From NCBI GenBank assembly GCA_910588655.1, contig CAJUPJ010000012.1, positions 25,562 through 89,561 on the forward strand: 64,000 nt of DNA. The letters are read 5' to 3'. Under the pieces are notes generated by a model. That model was not told the origin of the DNA and did not search any database. It was given only the letters and a program-made list of their open reading frames with translations. How positions within the stretch are numbered: the first letter of the stretch is position 1; each line of letters begins with the position of its first letter. Both the position numbers and the translations under genes were made by a program. This stretch comes from an uncultured Lachnospiraceae bacterium. Its GTDB lineage: Bacteria; Bacillota; Clostridia; Lachnospirales; Lachnospiraceae. Of this stretch, positions 9,095-18,368 are shown piece after piece.

Positions 9095-9591
9095 TGTGCA
9101 CCCCCCTGTCCTTTACAATATCCACGTGGAATACATCCATAGAACGGCAGGTCAAGCGGAGGGAATATTGTACCCTGCTGCAGTCCCTTGCAAAGGTCAT
9201 AGACTTTGCACCACTGCTGCCAAGGTACATAACCTATAGCTAACGCCATGCCTTTTAATGGGTCATTATATAGACTGGAATCTGCATCACAGCCTGGATT
9301 ACATCCACAAGGCGGCTTATCATTGCCGCATCCACAAGATGGTTTATTGTTGCCACAGCCGCAGGATGGTTTATCATTGCCACAGCCACAAGGTGGCTTA
9401 TTATTGTCACAGCCACAAGATGGTTTATTACTTCCACATTCCATATTGCAACTAGTATCAAATCCACAATCAAAAGCTGGAGCAGATTTTATGTTGCAAT
9501 TTGAATTATTTGCTGAATTACCATTCTGGTTAAAATTGCAATTCATTTTACGCCCAAAATCATTTGGACGTCTTAAATTCATGTTGTTCAT
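9091..9591 (-). CDS. cotJA: Spore coat protein CotJA with Cys-rich repeat extension
   Basis: The C-terminal 65 or so residues match CotJA (DPLKGMALAIGYVPWQQW...FYGCIPRGYC). The protein has 166 residues, about twice the usual length, because the N-terminal half holds an Asn-rich region and five or so tandem copies of a nine-residue unit of the form KPxCGCGND (positions 55-100). The repeated CGC triplets suggest disulfide cross-linking or metal binding in the spore coat. AAAGGA lies 9 bases before the ATG. First gene of the operon; no convincing sigma-E promoter was identified by eye. Confidence 0.9.
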   Translation of the reverse strand: MNNMNLRRPNDFGRKMNCNFNQNGNSANNSNCNIKSAPAFDCGFDTSCNMECGSNKPSCGCDNNKPPCGCGNDKPSCGCGNNKPSCGCGNDKPPCGCNPGCDADSSLYNDPLKGMALAIGYVPWQQWCKVYDLCKGLQQGTIFPPLDLPFYGCIPRGYCKGQGGAQ

Positions 9592-9858
9592 AAGAAGTAT
9601 CCTTTCTGTTAAAATTGACGGGAATTATTTTCCGTACTAATTAATATATATGTAATTTTGGTGTAATTGTTACTTTTTAGTACAGGCATAATAATGGGAA
9701 AACTTTAATGCCATTAGTTTTGACCCTGGTATCATTATAGAGTTGTTGCACTTTTATTTAAGTGTTATAATTTAAAAACAGGAAATAGCAAATATATGAA
9801 AATTTGCAAACATTTTTTATAATGTTTTTATAGTATAATCCAGGAATGGGGGATAATT

Positions 9859-10572
9859 ATGGCTAAAATAGTGAGGCGTGGTTATGTGCCAGGTGATGAA
9901 AAGGAATTTGGGAAAGAAGCTTTAGAGAAAATAAATGTAGCAGCAAATGATATATATTATCTTTTAAACCGTGGTTATAATATGAAAAGTGCTTCTGTAT
10001 TTACTGGAAACCATTATATGCTGTCAGAGCGGCAGAGGCTTGCACTTGCGCGTATGGTATCACAGGAGGAACAGTTAAATATACGTGCTGCAAAGTGCAG
10101 GGCAGTTTTAGATAAGGGTGAAACAGTCTTTATTGATGGTTTTAATACAATTATAACATTAGAGATAGCACTTTCAGGAACTACTCTTTTAAAATGTATG
10201 GATGGAACAGTACGTGACCTGGCAGGTTTAAGAGGGACATACAGCCTTATAGATAAGACACCAGAAGCAATACAGCTTATAGGAAAAGAACTGGAAAGTA
10301 TGGAAATTTCAAAGGCAGTATTTTATATGGATGCGCCTGTATCTAATACTGGAAGGCTTGCAGCTTGTATACATGGGGAACTTGCGATGTATCCATTTGA
10401 AGTAGAAACAGAAGTGATTAATAATGTTGATTCCGTATTATCTGGTTTAAGCAATGTGATAACAGGGGATGCAATTATACTGGATAAATGTACAAGCTGG
10501 ATAAATTTTACCAGAAACATAATTGACAAAGAATTTCCAGGATATCCTTATGTAGAACTGGACAGTATATAG
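9859..10572 (+). CDS. DUF434 domain-containing protein
   Basis: Cytosolic protein of 237 residues matching the DUF434 family. The N-terminal helical region (YYLLNRGYNMKSASVFTGNHYMLSERQRLAL) precedes a Rossmann-like or PIN-like segment with the family signature IDGFNTIITLEIALSG and DGTVRDLAGLRGTY. Conserved aspartates (D in VFIDGFN, D in MDAPVS) hint at a metal-dependent activity, but no biochemical function is known to me. Its stop codon is two bases before repeat A. Confidence 0.8.
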   Translation: MAKIVRRGYVPGDEKEFGKEALEKINVAANDIYYLLNRGYNMKSASVFTGNHYMLSERQRLALARMVSQEEQLNIRAAKCRAVLDKGETVFIDGFNTIITLEIALSGTTLLKCMDGTVRDLAGLRGTYSLIDKTPEAIQLIGKELESMEISKAVFYMDAPVSNTGRLAACIHGELAMYPFEVETEVINNVDSVLSGLSNVITGDAIILDKCTSWINFTRNIIDKEFPGYPYVELDSI

Positions 10573-10573
10573 G

Positions 10574-10711
10574 ATAATTTACAGTTATCTGGTGTTGGTT
10601 TGTAGATGACATACGCAAGGTTTCCATGTTCCACTGAAAACTTGCTGTCTGCTGGTAAAATTCCAGAAAAAAACATAAACCAGCAGATTTAGCAGGATAA
10701 CTGTAAATTAT
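10574..10711. repeat. Nested-palindrome repeat, copy A
   Basis: A 138-bp intergenic element bounded by a perfect 16-bp inverted repeat, ATAATTTACAGTTATC at the left and its complement at 10696-10711. An inner hairpin (TCTGCTGGT/ACCAGCAGA) lies inside. An internal stretch, ACGCAAG(G)TTTCCATGTTCCACTGAA, recurs in opposite orientation in copy D with one mismatch. No coding sequence. See also copies B, C, D and E. Confidence 0.85.
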
Positions 10712-10761
10712 AACGTGTCTGGGAATTTATGAGACAGACGTGACAGTTTTTGAATAAAGTA

Positions 10762-10790
10762 TTGACTTTTAACAAATACTATGCTATATT
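10762..10790 (+). promoter_or_regulatory. Sigma-A-type promoter of the metal ATPase gene
   Basis: TTGACT at 10762-10767 and TATATT at 10785-10790 with 17-base spacing, 85 bases before the ATPase start codon. Confidence 0.8.
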
Positions 10791-10799
10791 TTAAACAAA

Positions 10800-10821
10800 C
10801 ATATGAATAATTGTTCATATG
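10800..10821. promoter_or_regulatory. ArsR/SmtB-type operator
   Basis: Imperfect palindrome CATATGAATAATTGTTCATA(TG), equal to its reverse complement except at two central positions. It has the 12-2-12-like form bound by zinc/cadmium-sensing ArsR/SmtB repressors (CzrA, CadC). It lies about 10 bases after the -10 box, where a bound repressor would block transcription. No ArsR gene is in the window. Confidence 0.75.
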
Positions 10822-10874
10822 AATAGACACAGAAGGATTTTTTGTATAAATCTATAAAGTTAAGGGGGTATAGC

Positions 10875-13157
10875 ATGAAGAAGAAATATTCAATTACTGG
10901 AATAGACTGCGCTAATTGTGCAGCTAAACTAGAAGCTAAAATGAATAACCTTCCAGAAGTAAATAATGTAGTATTAACATTTGCAACAGGCCAGTTATTA
11001 GTGGATGCTGATGATTTAGACAAGGCACTGGAAGTTTTAAGGGAACTGGCGGAGAAAGAAGAACCAGGTACAATAATAGAAGATTTAAACCGTACAGATG
11101 GACATAACCATACACACCATCATGATGGGCATGAACATGGACATCATCACCACCATGATGGGGAGCACCAGCATAACCACGGTGGATGTACATGTGGATG
11201 TTGTAATAGTGAGGAACATATACACAGCCATAGTAAGAAAACAACCCTTTTATCTGCTTTTCTTGATGAGAAGAAGGAGCTTGCAGGTATCGGGGCAGGT
11301 ATAGTATTTTTTGCAGCAGGCATTGCAGCAGAGAATTTTACAAATTCTGCAATAATATATATTTCACTTTTTATAATATCTTATATTATACTTGGCGGGG
11401 AAGTTCTGGCAACTGCTGTTAAAAATCTTTTCAGGGGCAAAGTTTTTGATGAAAACTTTTTAATGGGAATTGCAACAATAGGTGCATTTGTTATAGGGGA
11501 ATATCCAGAAGCGGCAGGTGTAATGCTTTTTTATAGAATTGGTGAACTTTTTGAAGATGTAGCTGTTGGAAGAAGCAGGAAGCAGATAATGGATGCTGTT
11601 GATATGAGACCAGAAACAGTAAGGCTTATGGTTAATGGAAAGCCTGTTGTATGTAATCCTGCTGATGTAAAACCTGGTGATATAATTGAGGTAAGGGCGG
11701 GTGACAGGATACCACTTGATGGTATTGTAACAGAAGGTGAAAGCAGAATTGATACATCAGCTGTAACTGGTGAGCCTGTCCCTGTTGCTATAAGTGAAGG
11801 GAGCCAGGTGTTATCAGGCTGTGTTAATATTTCAGGGGTAATATATTTAAAAGTTGAAAAAATACTTGAGGAGTCAATGGTCAGCCGTATTCTTGAAGCA
11901 GTAGAAAATGCTGCTGCTTCAAAACCGCATATTGACAGGTTTATAACAAAGTTTGCAAGTATTTACACACCAATAGTTGTACTTGCAGCTGTACTTACAG
12001 CGGTTGTGCCTTCCCTGGTTACTGGAAACTGGAGTTACTGGGTTTATACAGCACTTACATTTCTTGTAATAAGCTGTCCTTGTGCATTGGTGCTTAGTGT
12101 ACCTCTTGCATTTTTTGCAGGAATTGGTGCAGGTTCTAAAAAAGGTATATTATTTAAAGGCGGTGTTTCACTCGAAACCCTTGCAGGGATTAAAGCAGTT
12201 GTAATGGATAAGACAGGGACTGTTACAAAAGGAAACTTCAGTGTAGCTGCAATTATGCCAGAAAATGCAAATGGGATAACAGAAGAAAAACTTCTTGCAT
12301 ATGCAGGATGTGCGGAAAAACTGTCAACACATCCTATAGCAACAAGCATAATGAAAGAAGTGGAAAGCAGGGGCATATATATTCCTGCAGCCAGCAGCAT
12401 AAAAGAAATAACAGGCAAAGGCATGGAAGTATCATTACAGGATGGAGGCATGGTTTTATGTGGCAGCAGGCAGCTTCTTGAAACAAATGGAATAAAGATA
12501 CCAGCAAAAGAAAGCAGGGTATATGGGACAGAAGTATTTATCTCATTTGATGGAAAATATGCAGGACATATAATTATAAATGATACTATTAAAGAAGATT
12601 CAAAACACGCAGTTTCAGAAATGAAGAAATATGGTTTATGGACAGCAATGCTTACAGGTGATGCAGAGGAAAACGCAAAGAACGTGTCAATGGTTACTGG
12701 AATAGATGAAGTGTTTGCACGCCAGATGCCACAGGATAAAATTGATAACCTTACTAAAATACGCAATAAACATGGAGCAGTAATGTTTATTGGTGACGGG
12801 ATAAATGATGCGCCAGTCCTTGCTGGTGCAGATGTAGGCGCTGCAATGGGAAGTGGTGCAGATGCAGCAATAGAAGCAGCAGATGTAGTATTTATGAATT
12901 CAAACTTAAGTTCAGTACCTGAAAGTATAAAAATTGCCAAAAAGACTAAAACAGTAGCTATGGAAAACGTTATAGGTGCACTTGTAATTAAAGCCATTGT
13001 AATGGTACTTGGATTTGCAGGGATTGCATCAATGTGGATGGCTGTCTTTGCAGATTCGGGAGTTGCAATGCTTTGTGTGCTGAATGCAACAAGGATTTTA
13101 TTTAACCAGAAGTACCAGGAAAACGGGTTTGAAGCAATTCCAAAGACATCAGCCTGA
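10875..13157 (+). CDS. cadA: Zinc/cadmium-exporting P1B-type ATPase
   Basis: Heavy-metal-exporting P-type ATPase of 760 residues. The ATG at 10875 has GGGGG at a good distance; an upstream in-frame ATG does not. An N-terminal HMA domain (GIDCANC, residues 9-15) is followed by a long His/Asp-rich stretch (about residues 78-120) ending in CTCGCC, a likely zinc reservoir or sensor. Then come the membrane helices, TGEPVPV (A domain), the CPC transport motif (SCPCAL), the phosphorylation motif DKTGTVT, an HP motif (THPIATS) and the hinge GDGINDAP. CPC plus the HMA type points to the Zn/Cd/Pb class rather than copper. The operator just upstream supports metal-induced expression. Confidence 0.92.
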   Translation: MKKKYSITGIDCANCAAKLEAKMNNLPEVNNVVLTFATGQLLVDADDLDKALEVLRELAEKEEPGTIIEDLNRTDGHNHTHHHDGHEHGHHHHHDGEHQHNHGGCTCGCCNSEEHIHSHSKKTTLLSAFLDEKKELAGIGAGIVFFAAGIAAENFTNSAIIYISLFIISYIILGGEVLATAVKNLFRGKVFDENFLMGIATIGAFVIGEYPEAAGVMLFYRIGELFEDVAVGRSRKQIMDAVDMRPETVRLMVNGKPVVCNPADVKPGDIIEVRAGDRIPLDGIVTEGESRIDTSAVTGEPVPVAISEGSQVLSGCVNISGVIYLKVEKILEESMVSRILEAVENAAASKPHIDRFITKFASIYTPIVVLAAVLTAVVPSLVTGNWSYWVYTALTFLVISCPCALVLSVPLAFFAGIGAGSKKGILFKGGVSLETLAGIKAVVMDKTGTVTKGNFSVAAIMPENANGITEEKLLAYAGCAEKLSTHPIATSIMKEVESRGIYIPAASSIKEITGKGMEVSLQDGGMVLCGSRQLLETNGIKIPAKESRVYGTEVFISFDGKYAGHIIINDTIKEDSKHAVSEMKKYGLWTAMLTGDAEENAKNVSMVTGIDEVFARQMPQDKIDNLTKIRNKHGAVMFIGDGINDAPVLAGADVGAAMGSGADAAIEAADVVFMNSNLSSVPESIKIAKKTKTVAMENVIGALVIKAIVMVLGFAGIASMWMAVFADSGVAMLCVLNATRILFNQKYQENGFEAIPKTSA

Positions 13158-13176
13158 AAAAGTTATTTGTCCATAG

Positions 13177-13236
13177 TTTCCAGGTGTGTTCCAGAAAACC
13201 TGGCATATGCCAGGCGTTCTGGAATATCTGGAAAAA
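13177..13236. repeat. Nested palindromic hairpin between convergent genes
   Basis: A three-tier palindrome: CCTGGCATATGCCAGG at the centre, TTCCAGAA/TTCTGGAA around it, TTTCCAG/CTGGAAA outside. It lies between the ATPase (+) and the beta-helix gene (-) and may terminate one or both. No strong T-run follows the stem in either direction, so it is not a textbook terminator. Confidence 0.7.
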
Positions 13237-13263
13237 TTATGTATTGTCTGGTGGTCCTGGGAG

Positions 13264-14688
13264 CTATTTTTGCTTGTTATTTTTAATTTTTCCACCAGGT
13301 ACTATGGCAACCGCTTTAAAAGCACACTGTTTAAAAGTATTGCCTGTAACTTTATTTATAACTGCATTTTCACGTACATACAGCCCTGCTCTTTTGGCGT
13401 TTGTAACTTTGTTATTATATACAGAGCCTGTAACTTTTGAACTTAATACAGATATTCCATCTTCTTTTACATTTTTAATTGTATTGGAATGGATATTGTT
13501 TACAATAGAGCCAACACGGAGATAAATACCATGCTGGCTTGATTTTGTAATTGAGTTTTCACAGATATCACCATAAACCCTTGCATGTGTATCCACATAA
13601 ATGCCAACATGTGCACCAACTTTACCACCTTTTGCGATTTCCTTTTTCCATTCCTTGCTAGGCTTATATGTCCCGATATTATATAAGGTGTTTCCTTCAA
13701 TATTTCCCTTTACAAATGCTTTATCCTGGTTGGCGCTGGTTTCCTTCTTGCCGCTTGGTCCAGAATAAAGGGCAATGCCAGAATAAGAAACATTTTTAAT
13801 TGTATTATTGGTAATCTTTTTAGCATAGGTTTTATATGCCTTTTTGCCAGGTCCTTCATCTGCATTTATCATAATTGCAACATTGCCGTTAAAACCATCA
13901 TCCCTGCCGCCAATGCCGTCAAGCATGTTTCCGTCTATTGCATTAACATGGGAAGCATGGTAAATCCCGATGCCCTGTCCTTTTACATTTTTAAGTGTAT
14001 TTTCCTTTATATCACCGTCAATAGGGCTTAAACCAGCATAAATACCTGTTGCTTTGCAGTTTTTAATAGTGTTATTTGCAATATCGCCTTTTAAATTTGA
14101 ATTATAAATATATATTGCTATTTCTGTAGATTTGGTAATGGTATTTTCTTCAATATTTCCTTCAAATTCAGCACCAAGAAGTGTAATAGACCATTTTTTT
14201 GAATTGTTAACAGTATTTCCACTCAGGGAACATTGTTTATTAACACCTTTAACTACAATCCCGCCATATGGAGGGTTTTCAATGACAGTATCTTTTATTG
14301 AAACATTGTCACTCCCATTAACAAGTATTCCTGAACCGTTAAATATGCCGCCCTCAACAACTGCATTTTCGGCATTTCTGATACGGATTGCATATTCCCC
14401 TGTACTTTTACAATTAATATTAGCATCTTCATCAAAACTAAGTGTAGTATAACTTGGAATTTCAATCGTGGAGTCAAGCTTATAATTACCAGCTTTAACT
14501 GATATTATATAAGGTTCATCCTCTGATGCCTCACTTCTGGCATCGCCAAGCATATTCTTTATATCCTTGATGCTTGATGCTGTCACTTCGTTTGCATTTG
14601 CAATACTGTTACTGGCATTTAATGAAATAAATGCGGCAGAGCAGATAAAGCAGAACTTAAATAAATTTTTAAATGTCTTTTTGCTCAT
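13264..14688 (-). CDS. Secreted right-handed parallel beta-helix protein
   Basis: Exported protein of 474 residues. A signal peptide (FCFICSAAFISLNASNSIANA) ends near residue 33. The body consists of some 14 beta-helix coils recognisable by the recurring pattern N(T/N)I.N....GI.(V/I) (for example ENTITKS, NNTIKNCKATGI, SNTIKNVKEDGI). This fold is typical of polysaccharide lyases, epimerases and esterases, but no catalytic set is recognised. An AGGAGG site lies 8 bases before the ATG. It is the last gene of the acyltransferase-YfhO-glycosyltransferase operon, 25 bases after the glycosyltransferase, suggesting a role on the same surface glycan. Confidence 0.8.
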   Translation of the reverse strand: MSKKTFKNLFKFCFICSAAFISLNASNSIANANEVTASSIKDIKNMLGDARSEASEDEPYIISVKAGNYKLDSTIEIPSYTTLSFDEDANINCKSTGEYAIRIRNAENAVVEGGIFNGSGILVNGSDNVSIKDTVIENPPYGGIVVKGVNKQCSLSGNTVNNSKKWSITLLGAEFEGNIEENTITKSTEIAIYIYNSNLKGDIANNTIKNCKATGIYAGLSPIDGDIKENTLKNVKGQGIGIYHASHVNAIDGNMLDGIGGRDDGFNGNVAIMINADEGPGKKAYKTYAKKITNNTIKNVSYSGIALYSGPSGKKETSANQDKAFVKGNIEGNTLYNIGTYKPSKEWKKEIAKGGKVGAHVGIYVDTHARVYGDICENSITKSSQHGIYLRVGSIVNNIHSNTIKNVKEDGISVLSSKVTGSVYNNKVTNAKRAGLYVRENAVINKVTGNTFKQCAFKAVAIVPGGKIKNNKQK

Positions 14689-14712
14689 AACTGAGTACCT
14701 CCTGTGAGTTAT

Positions 14713-15664
14713 TTATTTGAATTTTTCAATTCCATCTTTATTTGTTTCAGAGATAATGTAATGTGGGCGGTGTTTTGTTTCCATATAGGTTTTGGCAGTA
14801 TACTGCCCCATAACGCCAAGGCAGAACAGCTGCACACCGCCGATAAAAATTATAATACATATTGTAGAAGCCCAGCCTGCAACCGGGTCGCCAAATATAA
14901 GCCTGCGTAATACAATAAAAATAAGCATTATTTATAGAAACAAGGGTCATCCCAATACCAGACCATGAAGCAATATCAAGTGGTATATGTGAAAAATTAA
15001 TTATTCCATCTATTGCATATTTGAACAGTTTCCAGAAATTCCATTTAGTTTCCCCTGCAACCCTTTCAACATTATTATAAGCAAGCCAGTATGTATTAAA
15101 TCCAATCCAGCCAAAAATACCTTTGGAGAACCTGTTATATTCTCCCATTGATATTACTGCATCTGCCATTCCTCTTTTCATTATACGGAAATCTCTTGCA
15201 CCGTCAACAATATTTGCATCAGAAATTTTATTAATAACCTGGTAGAACTTTCTGGCAAACCATGACCGTATAGGAGGTTCACCTTTTCTGTCTGCCCTTC
15301 TTGCTGCCACGCTGTCATAATTTCCAGAATCCAGTATATCCATCATCTGCGGAAGGAGTGCCGGAGGGTCTTGCATGTCAGCATCCATAACAGCTATATA
15401 ATCACCATTTGCATTACAAAAACCAGCATACATTGCTGCCTCTTTGCCAAAATTCCTTGAAAATGAAATATATGTTATATTATTATCACTTCCAGCTAAT
15501 TTGCGTATAATTTCAATAGTATTATCACTAGAACCATCATTTATTAAAATAAGTTCATAAAGATAATCCATTTTATTAAAAATTTCTACTAGTTCTTTAT
15601 AAAATAAAGATAATGCTTCCTGTTCATTATAACATGGAACTATAATTGATATTGTTTTATCCAT
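14713..15664 (-). pseudogene. Polyprenyl-phosphate glycosyltransferase (GT2), frameshifted
   Basis: Family 2 glycosyltransferase of the CsbB/GtrB (DPM1-like) type that loads sugars onto undecaprenyl phosphate. The catalytic domain is intact (SIIVPCYNEQEAL, DGSSDNT, VMDADMQDPPALLPQM). The frame shifts near 14928-14934, within the first C-terminal membrane segment: before it the frame reads SGIGMTLVSI, after it the normal family ending continues in another frame (MLIFIVLRRLIFGDPVAGW...GQYTAKTYMETK). Removing one base of ATAAATA restores a full protein. Start ATG 15664 overlaps the yfhO end by 8 bases. Decay, phase variation or a sequencing indel are all possible. Confidence 0.8.
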
Positions 15665-18368
15665 TATTCTCATCCCTTTTCCCTGGTTGTTTTTTTCTTT
15701 TATTTTCTGATATCCATATCCATATTCCAAATAGTAGGACGGATATAACAGAGATACAAGTTCCAGCTTTAAGTAAAGGAGTATGGTATTTTAATAAAAT
15801 ATTATGGCTGCCGGCATCCAGCTCTAATGCCATATACATAAGGTTTGCTTTGTATAAATCTGCTTTTTTGCCATCTACAAAGGCTTCCCATCCGTCAGAA
15901 TATGGAATTGGAAGACACAAAAGTTTTGGCTGGTTTAAAGCAATGCTTCCTGAAAAACAGTTTGTGCCAGTTTGAATATTTTCTAAAACATCTTCTTTTA
16001 ATGTAGAAATTTTATTTCCATAATCTTTCATAGGTTCACAGATAATATTAATATCATCAAAAAGATAAGTACCAGCAAAAGGGAAGGTAATTGTTATCTT
16101 CTTTAAAGCTTTTTTTGAATATCCAAGGTTTACTATATAGTCATGCCTGCCATTATAATTCCTGGACTCTTTTGTACGGTAAAATAGCTTTTTGGCAATA
16201 TCTTTTGAAGATTTAATGGTTAATTTGGCATCATTTGAAGTATCTTCTAAGTCTAGCCCCTTTATAGAAAAATATGTCTCACTGTTTTTAAGCCCCTTAA
16301 ATTTGATTTTTATTTCTGCCTCGTCTGATGCTGCTACAAATGAATTATCATTAATAGTGACATCATTATTTTTACAGGTAATTTTATAATCTATTTTTTG
16401 TGATAAAGATTTAACACTGGTTTCTTGGATTTTTCCATTATAATTTTCCAGTACAATTCCTTGTAATAAAGCATCTTGTTTATCTATTGAAGAAAGTTTT
16501 TCCCATTTTTCTTCTGGTATAAAGTTTTTATATGTATAGCCATATGGAAGTGCATACTTATTTTTGTAAACCTTATAATTTTTGTCTGAAGCATTTTTGA
16601 CCATCTTATATCCATATGGAGGAGAATATTTTTTGCCATAAGGATATGTATAATAAAGAACAGATGAAAGTGCCATTAGTGCTGTCCTGTCATCATATCC
16701 ATTATAATTATAAGCGCTTGTTTCACGCATTTCTATTTTTCTGCGGAAATCTGCCATATGTGGATTTGACAGTGACCAGAAATATTGTGTGGAGGAAATT
16801 CCTGCTATTATATTGGCATTTTCAGTTAGTTCTTTTCCTGAATACCTGAAAAGCGGATTTGTATTAACAGTCTGTGCTGCATTTAATATATTCTGTGTTT
16901 CATTATGACTTAATTCCTTTATTTCACTAATCTTTTTACATTCTGCTGCATAACCATTTGATATATTTGACAGATAGTTGTTGCAAAAAACACTAATAAC
17001 TATAAATATTATTGCAAACCTTTGCTTGTTTTTTCTGCCAGATATTTTAAGTTTGTTTTTAAATTGCACCGCAACAGGTGATACAATAATAAGAAATACA
17101 CATACCAGGAATATGGAAACACATGTCATTTTTTTAGCACGCCCTGATATTAAACATACAGCAAAACAAATAATAAAATAAAAAGCAGTGCAGGCTAAGA
17201 GTATTTTAGTTTCTTTTAGTTTAAGGTGCATAAGGTGTGGCCACATTAATGTTAAAATATATGCACAAACAAGTGCAAATGCAAAACTCCATCTGTTGCT
17301 TGCATAGGAAAATCCGTTTAAAACTTTGCCTAAAAATGGTACAAGCATAATAATGCTTCCCATAATAAAAAATGCTTTGGGAAGAAAATATTTTCTGCAC
17401 CTGGAAAAAAGGATAAGTATAGCTGGAAGTACAGGAGCAGCATAGCCCATACACATCCAGTGCATACAGTCACCTGAAATAAAAAACACTGGTAATTGTG
17501 CATAGTATGAAAGATTATATACAAGTTTACATGTACTGCCTGTTGACATACGTGTATCATTTAAAAATACATAGCAGACAGGAAGGAGAATAACAGCCGC
17601 CATTAATACACCTGCAACTGATGCTGATGTTATACGCCATAATACAGATATCCACTTCCTCCAGCCTGTTTTATATAAATTATAAAGTCTTGTTATAACA
17701 TATATTACAGTTAAAAGCACTAGTATATAAAAGAAATAAAAATTACTAATTGCTGATAAAAATACAGTTATGATAAAAAGGTATGGTCTTTCCTTTTTAA
17801 GCATCTTTTCTATCCCGGTTATAAGCATGGGAAGATATATCATAGGGTTAAAAAAATATGGATGTTTTATAACATTAATAGTAATCCAGTAGCAAAAAAC
17901 ATATGTAAGGCAGCCTGCCATAACAGCATAATTACTTGTTCTCCCTGTTTTAAAACAAAGAACTGAAAAGGCAATGCCTGCCAGATACATTCTTAAAATA
18001 AGTATGGCTGCATAATATACATACATAAAAGCTTCTGGCACAAATACGGAAAACACTGTAAACGGGTCTCCAATTACATAATAATGTAATGTTGCAATTA
18101 TATCATTGCCTTCACCTATATTAAAATCCCATGCTGGGATATTTAGCTGGTGTTCACAGAAAATGCTATAAAAAATCTGTCGCAAATACCTGGAATAATA
18201 AACAAGTGCTTTATAATGCTGCATCCATCCGTCATGTTCCCATATAAATGATGTTCCTGTAAAAAAGTACCATGAAAATACAAGCATGGCAGCAAGTAAA
18301 AATAGCATTGTGTAATATTTAAAATATTGCTGCCGCTGGTTTTTAATGTTTTTACTTATGTATTTCAT
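15657..18368 (-). CDS. yfhO: YfhO-family polytopic membrane protein
   Basis: Integral membrane protein of 903 residues: a long N-terminal half with about 12 hydrophobic helices, a large extracellular domain (about residues 500-850) and a last C-terminal helix (TCISVISVLLFGIWIWI). This is the YfhO family, GT-C-like enzymes. In Bacillus and Listeria, YfhO-type proteins work with a CsbB-type glycosyltransferase to transfer sugars from a lipid carrier onto teichoic acids outside the cell. That pairing is present here: the CsbB-like gene follows with an 8-base overlap. It overlaps the upstream acyltransferase gene by 17 bases. The motif YHTPLLKAG near the C-terminus is typical of the family. Confidence 0.88.
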   Translation of the reverse strand: MKYISKNIKNQRQQYFKYYTMLFLLAAMLVFSWYFFTGTSFIWEHDGWMQHYKALVYYSRYLRQIFYSIFCEHQLNIPAWDFNIGEGNDIIATLHYYVIGDPFTVFSVFVPEAFMYVYYAAILILRMYLAGIAFSVLCFKTGRTSNYAVMAGCLTYVFCYWITINVIKHPYFFNPMIYLPMLITGIEKMLKKERPYLFIITVFLSAISNFYFFYILVLLTVIYVITRLYNLYKTGWRKWISVLWRITSASVAGVLMAAVILLPVCYVFLNDTRMSTGSTCKLVYNLSYYAQLPVFFISGDCMHWMCMGYAAPVLPAILILFSRCRKYFLPKAFFIMGSIIMLVPFLGKVLNGFSYASNRWSFAFALVCAYILTLMWPHLMHLKLKETKILLACTAFYFIICFAVCLISGRAKKMTCVSIFLVCVFLIIVSPVAVQFKNKLKISGRKNKQRFAIIFIVISVFCNNYLSNISNGYAAECKKISEIKELSHNETQNILNAAQTVNTNPLFRYSGKELTENANIIAGISSTQYFWSLSNPHMADFRRKIEMRETSAYNYNGYDDRTALMALSSVLYYTYPYGKKYSPPYGYKMVKNASDKNYKVYKNKYALPYGYTYKNFIPEEKWEKLSSIDKQDALLQGIVLENYNGKIQETSVKSLSQKIDYKITCKNNDVTINDNSFVAASDEAEIKIKFKGLKNSETYFSIKGLDLEDTSNDAKLTIKSSKDIAKKLFYRTKESRNYNGRHDYIVNLGYSKKALKKITITFPFAGTYLFDDINIICEPMKDYGNKISTLKEDVLENIQTGTNCFSGSIALNQPKLLCLPIPYSDGWEAFVDGKKADLYKANLMYMALELDAGSHNILLKYHTPLLKAGTCISVISVLLFGIWIWISENKRKKQPGKRDENNG

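Noticed and set aside
9290..9430. Tandem repeats in cotJA considered as a CRISPR array
   Set aside because: Units are contiguous, without unique spacers, and keep the coding frame.
9248..9640. Open frame with LPQPQDGL repeats on the plus strand
   Set aside because: Antisense of the CotJA cysteine repeat; not a gene.
12044..12997. 317-residue open frame opposite the metal ATPase
   Set aside because: Antisense to conserved ATPase motifs (DKTGT, GDGINDAP); no start signal.
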